A DNA stretch of 64,000 nt from Bradyrhizobium sp. AZCC 1610. Its GTDB lineage: Bacteria > Pseudomonadota > Alphaproteobacteria > Rhizobiales > Xanthobacteraceae. A program made the position numbers and the translations under genes. The stretch lies in the NCBI RefSeq assembly GCF_036924515.1, contig NZ_JAZHRR010000001.1, positions 777,001 through 841,000 of the forward strand. Reading direction: 5' to 3'. A model generated the notes under the pieces. The model worked only from the letters and a program-made list of their open reading frames with translations, did not search any database and was not told where the DNA came from. The number at the start of each line of letters is the position of its first letter. Within the stretch, counting starts at the first letter, position 1. Of the stretch, positions 51,908 through 60,493 are shown piece by piece.

Positions 51908-53530
51908 TCAGTTCTCGACGGGTTCGCTGAGCCATTGGCGAACGATGGAGGCGGTCTCGTTCGGATTGCGTTCGGCCAGTTCGCCGACCCGGTGCACCGC
52001 TTGCGCGTGGACCTGGCCCTGAACCTGGGCGACGTCGATCAACTGGGCGGTGCCGCTGGTGCCGGCAATCAGGGCCTGGCCGGGTCCGAGTTCGGCCTGC
52101 GTGCCGTCGGTCAAAGCGAGCGCCGGCTGGGGCTGCGCGGGAATTACTTCGGCAGCCAGGATGCGCTTGACCAGCGGGCGGATCACCATGAACAGCACCA
52201 CGAGGCCGAGCAGCATCATGACGCCGAGTTCGATGACGTACATGACGTCATCCTTGGTGAACTGCAGCATGCCGAGCAGGCCGCCCGGCTCCACCACCGG
52301 GGGGACCGTCGGCGCTTCGGCAAAGCGAAGATTGACGACCTCGACCTGGTCGCCGCGCTTCTGGTCGAAGCCGATCGCCGAGCGGACCAGGGTGGCGATG
52401 CGGTCGAGCTGTTCCTTGCTGCGGTCCTGATAGACCATTTCGCCTTTTTCGTTCTTGGTATAGGCGCCGTCGACCAGCACCGCGACCGAGATCCGGTTGA
52501 CGCGTCCGGCCTCGGTGACCTCGGTCTTGGTGGTGCGGGAAATCTCGTAATTGTTGGTCTCTTCGCTCTTCTTGCTCTGGTCGCGGGCCGCAGGCCCGGT
52601 GGTGTTGGTCTGGTTGCCGGGCAGTTCGTTGTTGACCGTCACCTGGCCGTTGTTCTCGGCGGTCAGCGAAGATTCCTCGCGGGTCTGGGTGGAGCGCAGC
52701 ACGCGGCCCTCGGGATCGAACTTGTCCGAAGTCTGGGTGACCTTGTTGTAGTCGAAGTCGGCGGTGAGCTGGACGCGGGCACGGCCCTGGCCGACCACCG
52801 AGGAGACGATCGCCTCGACCTCGTTGCGCATGCGCTTCTCGAAGGCCGTGCGGCGCTCTTCACCGACGGCGATATCGGCTTCCTTGCCGGCGCCGTCAGC
52901 CAGCAGCCGGCCGGCTTCGTCGACGATCGACACCCGCTGCGGCTTCAATCCGTTGACGGCTGAGGCGACGACGTGGCGGATGGCGCGGATCTGCTGCGGT
53001 TCGAGGCTGCCGCGCACCCGCACCACGATCGAGGCTGACGGCTCCGGCGCCTCGCGCGCGAACAAGGGCCGTTCCGGCAGCACCAGATGGACGCGGGCGG
53101 CCTGGATGCGGTCGATGGCGCGGATGGTGCGGGCGAGTTCACCCTCCAGCGCGCGCAGATGGTTGATGTTCTGGACGAAGCTCGTGGTGCCGAGCGCATC
53201 GGACTTGTCGAAAATCTCGTAGCCGACGCCGCCGCCCTTGGGCAGGTTGCTTTCGGCCAGCTTCATCCGCAGCCGCGTGACCTTGTCCTTCGGCACCATG
53301 ATGACCGCGCCTTCGTTGCGCAGCTCGAAGGGAATGGCCTGGCGCTCCAGATCCTTGATGATGCCGGAGGAATCTTCGGTGGAGAGGTCGGTGAACAGGG
53401 TGGTCATCTGCGGCGTCGTGACGCGCATGATGACGAAGGCGAAGAAGCCGATCAGCGCGGTCGTCACCGCAACCATAGCCATCAGCCGTGACGCACCCAG
53501 GCCTTTCAGGAAAGCAACGAGACTTTGCAC
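51908..53530 (-). CDS. fliF: Flagellar MS-ring protein FliF
   Basis: 540 residues when started with GTG at 53530 ([16 protein letters not shown]); a TTG at 53572 would add 14 residues and is less likely. The first membrane helix is near residues 16-36 ([20 protein letters not shown]). Periplasmic YscJ/FliF domains contain [40 protein letters not shown] and [21 protein letters not shown] second helix ([20 protein letters not shown]) precedes the FliG-binding tail, which ends [19 protein letters not shown]. It forms the MS ring in the inner membrane, the first structure of the flagellum. Leader of the fliF-to-flbD operon. Confidence 0.93.
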   Translation of the reverse strand: MQSLVAFLKGLGASRLMAMVAVTTALIGFFAFVIMRVTTPQMTTLFTDLSTEDSSGIIKDLERQAIPFELRNEGAVIMVPKDKVTRLRMKLAESNLPKGGGVGYEIFDKSDALGTTSFVQNINHLRALEGELARTIRAIDRIQAARVHLVLPERPLFAREAPEPSASIVVRVRGSLEPQQIRAIRHVVASAVNGLKPQRVSIVDEAGRLLADGAGKEADIAVGEERRTAFEKRMRNEVEAIVSSVVGQGRARVQLTADFDYNKVTQTSDKFDPEGRVLRSTQTREESSLTAENNGQVTVNNELPGNQTNTTGPAARDQSKKSEETNNYEISRTTKTEVTEAGRVNRISVAVLVDGAYTKNEKGEMVYQDRSKEQLDRIATLVRSAIGFDQKRGDQVEVVNLRFAEAPTVPPVVEPGGLLGMLQFTKDDVMYVIELGVMMLLGLVVLFMVIRPLVKRILAAEVIPAQPQPALALTDGTQAELGPGQALIAGTSGTAQLIDVAQVQGQVHAQAVHRVGELAERNPNETASIVRQWLSEPVEN

Positions 53531-53597
53531 CAACCGCCCCCAGGGATTCGGCCCCAGGGACCGACTGGGCAATTATTGCCTAGGGGATGGTTTCGAT

Positions 53598-53616
53598 ATG
53601 GTTAACAACCGTTAAA
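53598..53616 (-). promoter_or_regulatory. Candidate CtrA-binding site upstream of fliF
   Basis: On the minus strand the bases read TTTAACGGTTGTTAACCAT. This holds two TTAA half-sites six bases apart and the alphaproteobacterial CtrA-type half-site TTAACCAT. It lies about 70-85 bases before the fliF start. The standard CtrA pattern is TTAA-N7-TTAA, so the spacing is one base short or must be read with TTTA as the first half. Assignment is inference. Confidence 0.4.
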
Positions 53617-53644
53617 GCCGTCGCGATTAGTTCCGGCATGAAAA

Positions 53645-53673
53645 AAACCGACTTCGCAAAACGAAGCCGGTTT
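53645..53673 (-). terminator. Rho-independent terminator of sciP
   Basis: AAACCG (53645-53650) pairs with CGGTTT (53668-53673), and CTTCG (53652-53656) pairs with CGAAG (53662-53666), with one A/C mismatch. On the minus strand the stem is followed by a run of seven T. It is about 30 bases past the sciP stop, and upstream of fliF on the same strand, so it insulates the two units. Confidence 0.85.
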
Positions 53674-53700
53674 TCATCAAATCTTTCGGTTCGGGAGAGT

Positions 53701-53976
53701 TTACTGCCGATATTGCTGAATGCGGGTGGTCCGCAAACCGGCCAGGCCATGCTGATCGATGGAAAACTGCCAGGACAGGAATTCGTCGACTGTCAGCGTA
53801 TAGCGGCTGCAGGCTTCCTCGAGGGAGAGCAGGCCTCCGCGGACTGCCGCAACGACTTCGGCCTTGCGGCGGATCACCCACCGTTTGGTTCCGGGCGCGG
53901 GCAAGTCGGCAATTGTTAACGGACTGCCGTCAGGCCCGATGACGTATTTTACCCTCGGGCGATGGGGTTCTGTCAT
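53701..53976 (-). CDS. sciP: SciP-like DUF1153 protein, predicted CtrA inhibitor
   Basis: 91 residues from the ATG at 53976. The core VKYVIGPDGSPLTIADLPAP, then GTKRWVIRRKAEVVAAVRGG, LLSLEEACSRYTLTVDEFLS and W is the highly conserved DUF1153/SciP sequence. In Caulobacter SciP binds CtrA and stops it from recruiting RNA polymerase, and it acts after flagellar gene activation. The helix-turn-helix section (LLSLEEACSRYTLTVDEF) is intact. It sits between flgD and fliF. Its end is marked by a clear terminator. Confidence 0.9.
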   Translation of the reverse strand: MTEPHRPRVKYVIGPDGSPLTIADLPAPGTKRWVIRRKAEVVAAVRGGLLSLEEACSRYTLTVDEFLSWQFSIDQHGLAGLRTTRIQQYRQ

Positions 53977-54034
53977 GGCGTACTCACAAACTCTCAACCA
54001 CTGAACTCACGGTAGTAAATCTACGCCCCCCGGC

Positions 54035-54049
54035 TTAAAATTTGCCTAA
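54035..54049 (-). promoter_or_regulatory. Weak CtrA-like motif upstream of sciP
   Basis: On the plus strand the bases are TTAA-AATTTGC-CTAA, which on the minus strand is TTAG-N7-TTAA, one base off the CtrA consensus TTAA-N7-TTAA. It lies about 60-75 bases before the sciP start. Given the frequency of such AT-rich words, this is only suggestive. Confidence 0.25.
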
Positions 54050-54183
54050 GCCTACGGCTTCAATACGAATCTCCTTGAAAATGATGGAAAATAGCTTCGG
54101 CCCGGGTTCCCTGTGACGCTTTTGCGTACAATCAGGGATTGCCGGGCGGGAGAGCTTATCAAACGATGCGAGCGGTGAGGGCG

Positions 54184-54879
54184 CTAGCTGGAGGCGCCCG
54201 GACGGACCACGCGCTTGATCTTGTCGGTGGTGTAGTTTTGCCCGCCGATCGAAAGCAGCGGCGGGGAGGCGCTGAGATCGACTGAGTCGACGATGCCCTG
54301 GACCTCGGTGGAGATCGCCACGTTGTTGCCGGAGCTGTCCTTGCCGGTGGCGGTCAAGGTGTAATTGCCGGCCGGCCACTGCACCCCATCATTGCCCTTG
54401 CCGTCCCAGACGAAACTGGAATTGCCCTCTTTCAGCGCATAGGACCCGGTATAGGCGGTCTGCCCGGCCGAATTGGTGATCGTGATCGTCGCGGAGGTGC
54501 TTTTCTCGGAGTGAAAATTCCAGGTCGCCGATTTGTCGAACTGCGCCTTGCTGCCGTCGACGGCAACGGTATTGCCGACATAAACCAGCGCCTGGGTCGC
54601 CTGCGCGCTCTTTTCGATCTCCACCAGCGCCTTCAACTGTTCGTTCGATCTGAGCTGCTGCTCGACTCCGGCAAACTGCACGAGCTGCTGGGTAAACTGG
54701 TTGGTGTCCAGCGGATCGAGCGGATTCTGGTTCTGCAGCTGCGTGGTCAGCAGCGTCAGGAAGGTCTGGAAATTATCCGCAATTCCCGTCGTCTTCTCCG
54801 AAGCGGTCTTGTTGCTGGCGGCGGTACCGGTCCCGGTCGCTGAGACGATCGTCGTCGGCATGGTTGCATCGACTGCCAT
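54184..54879 (-). CDS. flgD: Flagellar hook-capping protein FlgD
   Basis: 231 residues. The N-terminal signature DNFQTFLTLLTTQLQNQNPL, then DPLDTNQFTQQLVQFAGVEQ and QLRSNEQL is diagnostic of FlgD. The C-terminal half has FlgD_ig-like beta strands (NSSFVWDGKGNDGVQWPAGN, YTLTATGKDSSG). It caps the growing hook while FlgE subunits assemble outside the cell and is exported by the flagellar system without a Sec signal. It starts 11 bases after the fliK stop, so fliK-flgD are one unit. Confidence 0.95.
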   Translation of the reverse strand: MAVDATMPTTIVSATGTGTAASNKTASEKTTGIADNFQTFLTLLTTQLQNQNPLDPLDTNQFTQQLVQFAGVEQQLRSNEQLKALVEIEKSAQATQALVYVGNTVAVDGSKAQFDKSATWNFHSEKSTSATITITNSAGQTAYTGSYALKEGNSSFVWDGKGNDGVQWPAGNYTLTATGKDSSGNNVAISTEVQGIVDSVDLSASPPLLSIGGQNYTTDKIKRVVRPGASS

Positions 54880-54890
54880 GGCGGTCTCCC

Positions 54891-56579
54891 TTAAACTCTG
54901 ATGTCGACGCCGCCGCTCGAACCGAGCATGCGGCCATAGCCGCGGCCGGCGACGACGGCCGGCACGCTGTCTTCCTCGCCGACGACGAGGCGATGCGCGT
55001 TGGGATTGGACTGGTTACCGTCGTTCTGGCCTTGCGAAGATTGGTCGCGCAGGCTGAACTGCAGTCCGCCATTGCCGGTCGAGAGTCCGGCGTTGTCGAG
55101 TGCGCGCTGCAACTGGTTGGCGTCCTGGCGTAGCATTGACAGCGTTTCCGGCCGTTCGACCGTCAGATGCGACGTCATCTGGCCGTGGCGATCGATATCG
55201 ATGCGGACATCGATGCGGCCGAGTTCGGCGGGATCGAGCCGGATTTCGAAGCGGGTCTTGCCGCTCTTGGCAGACGCGGCGATTTCCATCGCAAGTCCGC
55301 TCACCAGTACCGGCGCGCTTGCGGCGGCCGTGGCGGTAAGCTGGGTCGCAGTAGCCGGCGTCGTGGCGGGAGCGGCCGATTGCTGCGCCTGGATTGCGCC
55401 GGCGGCCTGCAGGCCGTTGCCGGAGGAATTGACCGGCGACTGGCCGACATCAAGGGCGGCAAGATACGCATTGGTTTGGGCGGCCGGCGGCGCGATGGAA
55501 TTGCCTGACGCGTCGGCCTTCACGGCGTCGGCTATGCCATTGTCGGACTTCGGCTTGCCCGCGGCTTCGGTCGGCGGCGTGACGGCGGGCACAATGGTAT
55601 CCGCGGCAGGTGCTGCGGGGGCGGCAGTATCGGTGGTGACGGTCTGCTCGACCGCCGTCGTGGCGCCCTTCCTGGCGAGATCAGGGTTCTTGAGTTGCGC
55701 GGCGGCTTTGGTGGCGGCGGGCGTCGCTGCGACCACTGAAGCGGCCTGAGCAATACCGGTTGCGATGGATGGATCGGCGGATGTGGCCTGGGCGCTGACG
55801 GCCTGGCCGACGCCGCCTTGCGCACTGGTCTTGGCGACGACGTTGGCCTGCGCGGCGTTCGCGGTCGCGGGCTGGGTGGCGGCGGCCTCGGTGGCTTCAG
55901 CGGCGGGAGCGGCCGGCGCGGTCTCGGCGGCGAGCGAAGCGGAGGCTGCGATCGCTGCCGCTGCGATGGCAAGCGGCGCGGTCGCCTTGTCGGTTGCTTG
56001 TGTCGCGGAAGCTGTCGCCGCCGGCGCTGCGGCAGCAGGGATGGCAACGGCAATGGCATCGGCCGTCACGACGGCCGTTCCCTCCTGTGACGTCTCGGTC
56101 TGATCGCCTGCCGCGGAAGCGTCGCCGGAAGATGCCTGCGTCGTCTCGTCGGACTTTGCGCCATCGGACTTCGGGGCATCGGACTTCGATTTGGCGCGGC
56201 GGTTCGTCGCGGCATCGGTCTTGGTATCGGCATCGGCGGTGCTGTCGGCTTTGCCGTCGTCGCGTGCCTTGTCGCTGTGTGCTTTGGCCGCGGCGTTGCG
56301 ATCATTCGAATCGTTGCGCGCGGCCTTGTCCGCCTTGTCCGATGCGGCAGCATTGTCGCGCGCACGGTTGTCGGATGCGGCTTGCGCATCGTCGGAGCGG
56401 CGCGGGGCGGGCGCGTTGTCCTGGGTGCGATTGTCGTTGTTGTTGGCGGCCGTATTGCTGTCGACCAGCGCCGCGAAGCTGTCGTTTCTGGCCGGCGGCT
56501 CGGAATCCGGCCGGGCGGACCTCGCCGCCGCATTTTGAAAAGATGTGTTTGCCGATACTTCTGACGTGACACTAACCAC
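54891..56579 (-). CDS. fliK: Flagellar hook-length control protein FliK-like
   Basis: 562 residues when started with GTG at 56579, which has GAGGG seven bases upstream and lies downstream of the predicted transcription start; the ATG at 56612 overlaps the sigma-54 promoter and would not be on that mRNA. Most of the protein (about 1-400) is low-complexity Ala/Thr/Asp/Lys-rich sequence, as in FliK rulers. The folded C-terminal FliK domain is seen as GKTRFEIRLDPAELGRIDVRIDID, QMTSHLTVERPETLSMLRQD, NQLQRALDNAGLSTGNGGLQFSLRDQ. It measures hook length and switches export specificity. The gene precedes flgD. Confidence 0.85.
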   Translation of the reverse strand: MVSVTSEVSANTSFQNAAARSARPDSEPPARNDSFAALVDSNTAANNNDNRTQDNAPAPRRSDDAQAASDNRARDNAAASDKADKAARNDSNDRNAAAKAHSDKARDDGKADSTADADTKTDAATNRRAKSKSDAPKSDGAKSDETTQASSGDASAAGDQTETSQEGTAVVTADAIAVAIPAAAAPAATASATQATDKATAPLAIAAAAIAASASLAAETAPAAPAAEATEAAATQPATANAAQANVVAKTSAQGGVGQAVSAQATSADPSIATGIAQAASVVAATPAATKAAAQLKNPDLARKGATTAVEQTVTTDTAAPAAPAADTIVPAVTPPTEAAGKPKSDNGIADAVKADASGNSIAPPAAQTNAYLAALDVGQSPVNSSGNGLQAAGAIQAQQSAAPATTPATATQLTATAAASAPVLVSGLAMEIAASAKSGKTRFEIRLDPAELGRIDVRIDIDRHGQMTSHLTVERPETLSMLRQDANQLQRALDNAGLSTGNGGLQFSLRDQSSQGQNDGNQSNPNAHRLVVGEEDSVPAVVAGRGYGRMLGSSGGVDIRV

Positions 56580-56614
56580 GGGCGACCCTCGCGCTGAGCT
56601 CTCGGCTACCATTC

Positions 56615-56630
56615 AGCAAGGACCGGGCCA
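56615..56630 (-). promoter_or_regulatory. Sigma-54 promoter of fliK-flgD
   Basis: The minus strand reads TGGCCCG-GTCC-TTGCT, matching the consensus TGGCACG-N4-TTGCW with one change and keeping the required GG-N10-GC spacing. Transcription should start about 12 bases past the GC, near 56604, leaving a short leader with the GAGGG ribosome-binding site before the GTG at 56579. The activator is presumably FlbD, encoded in the same cluster. Confidence 0.75.
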
Positions 56631-56925
56631 CTCGCCGCTTAAGAAAAGATCGTGATATTTCAGATGCTTACGAGGGTGCCAGCCAGAGTGCAGGGCATGA
56701 TCGCGGCCCCCTTTTCTGCCCGGCGGCAAGATTTGCCGTCCTGGACACGCTCCAAAATGGGGATCGGCTGATTGCCTCGCGGGAATACGGCCTATATTAA
56801 AGAGCGGCGTCCGATCCGGCCCGGTATGGCCGAATGCCGTCCTAAGGCCTTATGATAAAAAGGCTTTTTAACCCTGGCCGCGAGTCGCGTTAGCGCGCTT
56901 GCGATTGAAGTCGATGACCCCTGGC

Positions 56926-58125
56926 ATGCGAAACAGTCTGGATCTCGAAGGCCGTCCGCAAGATACGCGGATCGTGGTCGCCATGTCCGGCGGCGTCGAT
57001 TCCTCGGTGACGGCTGCCTTGCTGAAGTCCGAGGGCTACGACGTGGTCGGGATCACGCTGCAGCTTTACGACCACGGCGCGGCCACCCATCGCAAGGGCG
57101 CCTGCTGCGCCGGCCGCGATATCCACGATGCCCGCAACGTCGCGGAGCGGATCGGCATTCCGCATTACGTGCTCGACTATGAAAGCCGCTTCCGCGAATC
57201 CGTGATCGACAATTTTGCCGACAGCTACGCGCTCGGCGAGACGCCGGTGCCCTGCATCGAGTGCAACCGATCGATCAAGTTTCGCGATCTCTTGGCGACC
57301 GCGCGCGAACTCGGCGCGCAGGCGCTCGCGACCGGGCATTATGTCGCCTCGCGCCGTCTCGCCGACGGATCGCGTGCGCTGGTGTGCGCGGCGGATTCCG
57401 ATCGCGACCAGAGCTATTTCCTGTTCGCGACCACGCGCGAGCAGCTCGACTATCTGCGCTTCCCCCTTGGCGACATGACCAAGCCGCAGGCGCGCGAACT
57501 GGCGCGTCGCTTCGGCCTCGAAGTCGCCGACAAGCAGGATAGCCAGGACATCTGTTTCGTGCCGACCGGGCGCTACACCGATATTATCGGCCGCCTGAAG
57601 CCGGGTGCGATCGAGCCCGGCGACATCGTCGATCTCGACGGCCGCGTCGTCGGCCGGCATCAGGGCATCGTTCATTTCACCGTCGGCCAGCGCAAGGGAC
57701 TGGGGATCGCCGCCGGCGCGCCGCTCTATGTCGTCAAGCTCGATGCGGCCAGCCGCCGCGTCGTGGTGGGGCCGCGCGAGGCATTGCGGATGGATCGCAT
57801 CCGCCTTCGTGACATCAACTGGATCGGCGACGGGCTGCTGGATCGCGTCATCGGCGACGGCATCGAGATGTTCGTGCGCGTGCGCTCGACGCGCGCGCCG
57901 CAGCCGGCCTGGTTGCGCGCGGTCGACGGCGGTTATGAGGTCGAACTCGTTGCCGGCGAAGAGGGCGTTTCACCCGGCCAGGCCTGCGTGTTCTACGATG
58001 CGCCTGCGGGACAGGCGCGCGTGCTCGGCGGCGGATTCATCAAGAGCGCGACCGCACGCCATGCGGCGGCGAGGGCAGGGGCGCAGCAAGCGACCGCGCC
58101 ACTCGCCGAGGCAATGCGCAGTTAA
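56926..58125 (+). CDS. mnmA: tRNA-specific 2-thiouridylase MnmA
   Basis: 399 residues from the ATG at 56926; an ATG at 56914 is a near alternative, and a TTG at 56899 is less likely. It inserts sulfur at C2 of the wobble uridine in tRNAs for Lys, Glu and Gln. The PP-loop SGGVDSS is at residues 21-27, and the two catalytic cysteines are at about Cys113 ([10 protein letters not shown]) and Cys210 (QDICFV). Further marks are ATGHYV and [16 protein letters not shown] in the C-terminal domains. It is cytosolic and needs ATP and the IscS sulfur relay. It starts after a 345-base gap that also carries the divergent fliK promoter. Confidence 0.95.
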   Translation: MRNSLDLEGRPQDTRIVVAMSGGVDSSVTAALLKSEGYDVVGITLQLYDHGAATHRKGACCAGRDIHDARNVAERIGIPHYVLDYESRFRESVIDNFADSYALGETPVPCIECNRSIKFRDLLATARELGAQALATGHYVASRRLADGSRALVCAADSDRDQSYFLFATTREQLDYLRFPLGDMTKPQARELARRFGLEVADKQDSQDICFVPTGRYTDIIGRLKPGAIEPGDIVDLDGRVVGRHQGIVHFTVGQRKGLGIAAGAPLYVVKLDAASRRVVVGPREALRMDRIRLRDINWIGDGLLDRVIGDGIEMFVRVRSTRAPQPAWLRAVDGGYEVELVAGEEGVSPGQACVFYDAPAGQARVLGGGFIKSATARHAAARAGAQQATAPLAEAMRS

Positions 58126-58146
58126 GAAAAAATCGGGGCAGGGGAA

Positions 58147-58785
58147 ATGGCTGGGGACATCGACCGCGAGGGGGTCGAAAAGGCTTATGGGCGCTGGGCG
58201 CCGGTCTACGATCTCGTTTTCGGCAAGGTATTCGACGAGGGCCGCCGATCGACCATCGCGGAAGCCGACAAGATCGGCGGGCGCGTTCTCGATGTTGGCG
58301 TCGGCACCGGGCTGTCGCTGTCCGAATATTCGCGCAGCACGAAATTGTGCGGCGTCGACATTTCCGAGCCGATGCTGCGGCGGGCGCGGAAGCGCGTGCG
58401 CGAGTTCGGCCTCACCAACGTCGAAACGCTCGCGGTGATGGACGCCAAGAACCTGGCGTTTCCGGATGCGTTTTTCGATGCGGTGGTGGCGCAATATGTC
58501 ATCACGGCGGTGCCGGATCCCGAGGCGACGCTGGATGATTTTATCCGCGTGCTCAAACCCGGCGGCGAGCTCATCCTGGTCAATCACATCGGCGCCGAAA
58601 GCGGCCCGCGCCGCATCTTCGAACTGGCCTTCGCACCACTGGCGCGGCGGCTCGGCTGGCGGCCGGAATTCCCGTGGGAACGCCTGACTGACTGGGCCGC
58701 CAAACATGGCGGTGTCACCCTGACCGAGCGGCGGCCGATGCCGCCGATGGGACATTTTTCGCTGATCCGTTTTCAGAAATCGTGA
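58147..58785 (+). CDS. pmtA: PmtA-like phosphatidylethanolamine N-methyltransferase
   Basis: 212 residues. Class I SAM-dependent methyltransferase fold with motif I VLDVGVGTGLSL at about 48-59, then LCGVDISEPMLRRARKRV, VMDAKNLAFPDAFFDAVVAQ and ITAVPDPEATLDDFIRVLKPGG. The start EKAYGRWAPVYDLVFGKVFD is the typical opening of the Rhodobacter/Bradyrhizobium PmtA group, which adds methyl groups to phosphatidylethanolamine to form phosphatidylcholine at the inner membrane. A related quinone-type methyltransferase cannot be excluded. It follows mnmA by 21 bases. Confidence 0.82.
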   Translation: MAGDIDREGVEKAYGRWAPVYDLVFGKVFDEGRRSTIAEADKIGGRVLDVGVGTGLSLSEYSRSTKLCGVDISEPMLRRARKRVREFGLTNVETLAVMDAKNLAFPDAFFDAVVAQYVITAVPDPEATLDDFIRVLKPGGELILVNHIGAESGPRRIFELAFAPLARRLGWRPEFPWERLTDWAAKHGGVTLTERRPMPPMGHFSLIRFQKS

Positions 58786-58789
58786 AGCG

Positions 58790-58875
58790 CATAGCGTTTT
58801 CGAGCGAAGCATGCCCTCGGACTTGATCCGGGGGTGGAGGCCGGTTCGCGTTAAGAAAACGCGTCAAACAAAAAG
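58790..58875. repeat. Intergenic repeat family A, copy 3
   Basis: CATAGCGTTTTCGAGCGAAG, GCATGCCCTCGGACTTGATC, CGGGGGTGGAGGCCGGTTCG and AAGAAAACGCGTCAAAC repeat the copy at 2645 almost completely. It fills the gap after pmtA and before the small exported protein gene. Confidence 0.75.
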
Positions 58876-58923
58876 CGACAGTTTGACTGCGGAACCTCCG
58901 CAAGTGCAGGCCGTTTCCTCTGC

Positions 58924-59289
58924 ATGGCAATGAAACGCGCCCTTCTGATCTCATGTGTGTTGATGGCGGCCGCCGACGTGGCGAGGGCGCAGGCCCCGCC
59001 AGGTCCGACCACGCCGCCGGCTCAGACCGCGCCGCCATCGCCGCAGCGCGCCGCCGATTGCGCGCCGATGCAACCGTTGCCGAAGCCCGGCGAGAAAGCT
59101 CCGGAGGGAACGACCACCGGTCAGCGAGTCGAGCCGCTTGGCGACAAGCTGGCCCGCTCGGAGGGCGTATTGTGTCCGCCTCCAGGCGTCGATCCCGAAA
59201 TGCACGCGCCGGCGCCGGACTCGGGCAAGACGCCTGTGATTCCCCCGCCCGGCAGCCCCGGCGGCGACCCGTCAATTCGGCCGAAATAG
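58924..59289 (+). CDS. Small exported proline-rich protein
   Basis: 121 residues with a signal peptide (MAMKRALLISCVLMAAADVA, cleavage near RAQA). An ATG two codons later is an equal start candidate. The mature part is Pro-rich and probably disordered (PPGPTTPPAQTAPPSPQRAA, later PEMHAPAPDSGKTPVIPPPG), with two Cys and a short conserved-looking section EPLGDKLARSEGVLCPPPGV. It is likely periplasmic. I do not recognise a characterised family. It lies between pmtA and tRNA-Met. Confidence 0.7.
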   Translation: MAMKRALLISCVLMAAADVARAQAPPGPTTPPAQTAPPSPQRAADCAPMQPLPKPGEKAPEGTTTGQRVEPLGDKLARSEGVLCPPPGVDPEMHAPAPDSGKTPVIPPPGSPGGDPSIRPK

Positions 59290-59328
59290 CGCTATTTTGC
59301 AGGCGCTTGGCTGGACCGCTGGCTTTGC

Positions 59329-59358
59329 TTGACAGGTCCTTAAGCCACTCCTTATATG
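59329..59358 (+). promoter_or_regulatory. Promoter of tRNA-Met
   Basis: TTGACA (59329-59334) is a perfect -35 box, followed 18 bases later by TATATG (59353-59358), or TTATAT with 17 bases. Transcription would begin near 59364, about 40 bases before the tRNA 5' end. Confidence 0.65.
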
Positions 59359-59404
59359 CCGCGCGTTCGCGAATGCGGTATAGTGTGCCGCGACGACGAA
59401 CCGT

Positions 59405-59481
59405 GGCGAGGTAGCTCAGCTGGTTAGAGCACGGGAATCATAATCCTGGGGTCGGGGGTTCGAGTCCCTCTCTCGCTACCA
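59405..59481 (+). tRNA. tRNA-Met (anticodon CAT), elongator type
   Basis: 77 bases with encoded CCA (59479-59481). The acceptor stem pairs GGCGAGG with TCTCGCT allowing two G-T pairs. The D arm GCTC...GAGC is normal. The anticodon arm CGGGA-ATCATAA-TCCTG has CAT at positions 34-36, and the T arm GGGGG-TTCGAGT-CCCTC is normal. The first pair is G-T, not the C-A mismatch of initiators, so an elongator fits; the CAT tRNA for isoleucine is the alternative. It marks the edge of the accessory-looking region. Confidence 0.95.
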
Positions 59482-60264
59482 AAAAATACCATTCGAATCA
59501 GCATCTTACATCGAATTCATCTGCTGCCCATGTCGGCAGAGATCTGCCCGTAGCAGGGTCTCGTAGCAAACACGACCGTCGCGCGCGATAATCGAATCCT
59601 CTTAGTAGGCAAAGTTATCTCGCCGCATCCCAATCGGCTATCGAATCCTTAAACGAGGAATGTCGATGCACGTGTTCAAGGGCATAAGCGATTCCTTGAG
59701 ATGCATGGGTTCATGGACCGCCTTTTGTTGTAGGTGACCCGGCTTGACGCGCTCGACCGGGGCTTCAGTGGTTCATCTGTGTTTCGCAGTTTTCCGGAAG
59801 TTGGTGAGGGGTCTTCCGATTGGTGGGAGGGCCCGCAAAACGGCGGTGAGAGTCCCTCCCTCTCCGCCACCGGACCCCGACGTGCGAAAAACCCAACAAA
59901 ACCGGGCATTTCCAGAGCCACCGGATTCGGACGGTGGAGAACCGCGGTGGGGACCCGCGGGCGGACCAAGTTGCCACCAATGCAGCTGCAGGGGAAGGTC
60001 GAATCCTTGGAAGACACTAGGCGGAATAGCCGCCGTTTTGGTCCGATAGATTCGTACCGAGTCCTTGAACCGCGGCACGGCTGCAGCGTGCGAGCCTGAA
60101 GCCCGCCTCAACCCAAATTCAATCTGGCATTGATACTCGCGACCCGCTGCCCTTGTCGATCGAAGGAGGTGGACGCAGTTGACCGCCGGCGCGGTAGGCT
60201 TCCGGTGGACAGGTCCGTTCCGCCAGGTTCCGGCCTTTTTCGTTTGTGTGCTATACTACCATTG
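59482..60264. other. Gene-poor stretch after tRNA-Met, island-like
   Basis: About 780 bases without a convincing gene. Composition is less regular than in the core, with AT-rich patches near 59480-59660. Overlapping frames on both strands at 59680-60110 have no family features and share a Pro/Arg/Ser-rich look, so I reject them. A fragment resembling the 3' end of another tRNA lies at 59851-59869. No integrase gene is visible here. Confidence 0.5.
59851..59869 (+). other. tRNA 3'-end-like fragment, possible attachment-site remnant
   Basis: AGTCCCTCCCTCTCCGCCA reads as the end of a T loop (AGT), T-stem strand (CCCTC), acceptor strand (CCTCTCC), discriminator G and CCA. The acceptor strand matches the CCTCTCCGCCA end usual for tRNA-Ser. 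No 5' half pairs with it nearby. tRNA 3' ends are classic integration targets, so this may be an old att site; that is inference. Confidence 0.4.
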
Positions 60265-60441
60265 ATGCGTAAAGTTATTGCCTACATCGAAGGGTTTAAT
60301 CTCTACCACGCGATAGACCACATGAAATGGCTCGACCTGAAAGTCCTCGCCGCCAGCATTTGCGGCGGGAACGAAACGCTTGGGCCACCAACACCTCCAC
60401 GGCGCTGTCGTGGACACAAGTACAGATGTTTAGCGACATAA
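60265..60441 (+). pseudogene. NYN-domain (LabA/PIN-like) gene, N-terminal fragment
   Basis: The ATG at 60265 gives MRKVIAYIEGFNLYHAIDHM, then KWLDLKVLAASICGG, which matches the start of NYN-domain nucleases (usually Y-I-D-G-F-N-L-Y-H-A). The expected Asp of Y-I-D-G is Glu here. After about residue 36 the sequence turns to unrelated Pro/Arg/Cys-rich residues and stops at 58, so the rest of the domain is lost. It lies just before an intact DUF2971 gene. Confidence 0.65.
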
Positions 60442-60493
60442 TCGCCGCAAACAGCGCGGCGATTCGATTTACGAGATAACGTTGGGTGGAGCG

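Noticed and set aside
53531..53572. TTG at 53572 as the fliF start
   Set aside because: The added 14 residues are not typical for the FliF N-terminus, while the GTG at 53530 begins directly at the conserved helix region; certainty is moderate.
56580..56612. ATG at 56612 as the fliK start
   Set aside because: It falls before the predicted sigma-54 transcript start, and the GTG at 56579 has a better placed ribosome-binding site.
59676..60111. Overlapping short open frames on both strands after tRNA-Met
   Set aside because: They have no family features, and mutually overlapping frames here are better explained by noncoding DNA with a tRNA-like fragment.
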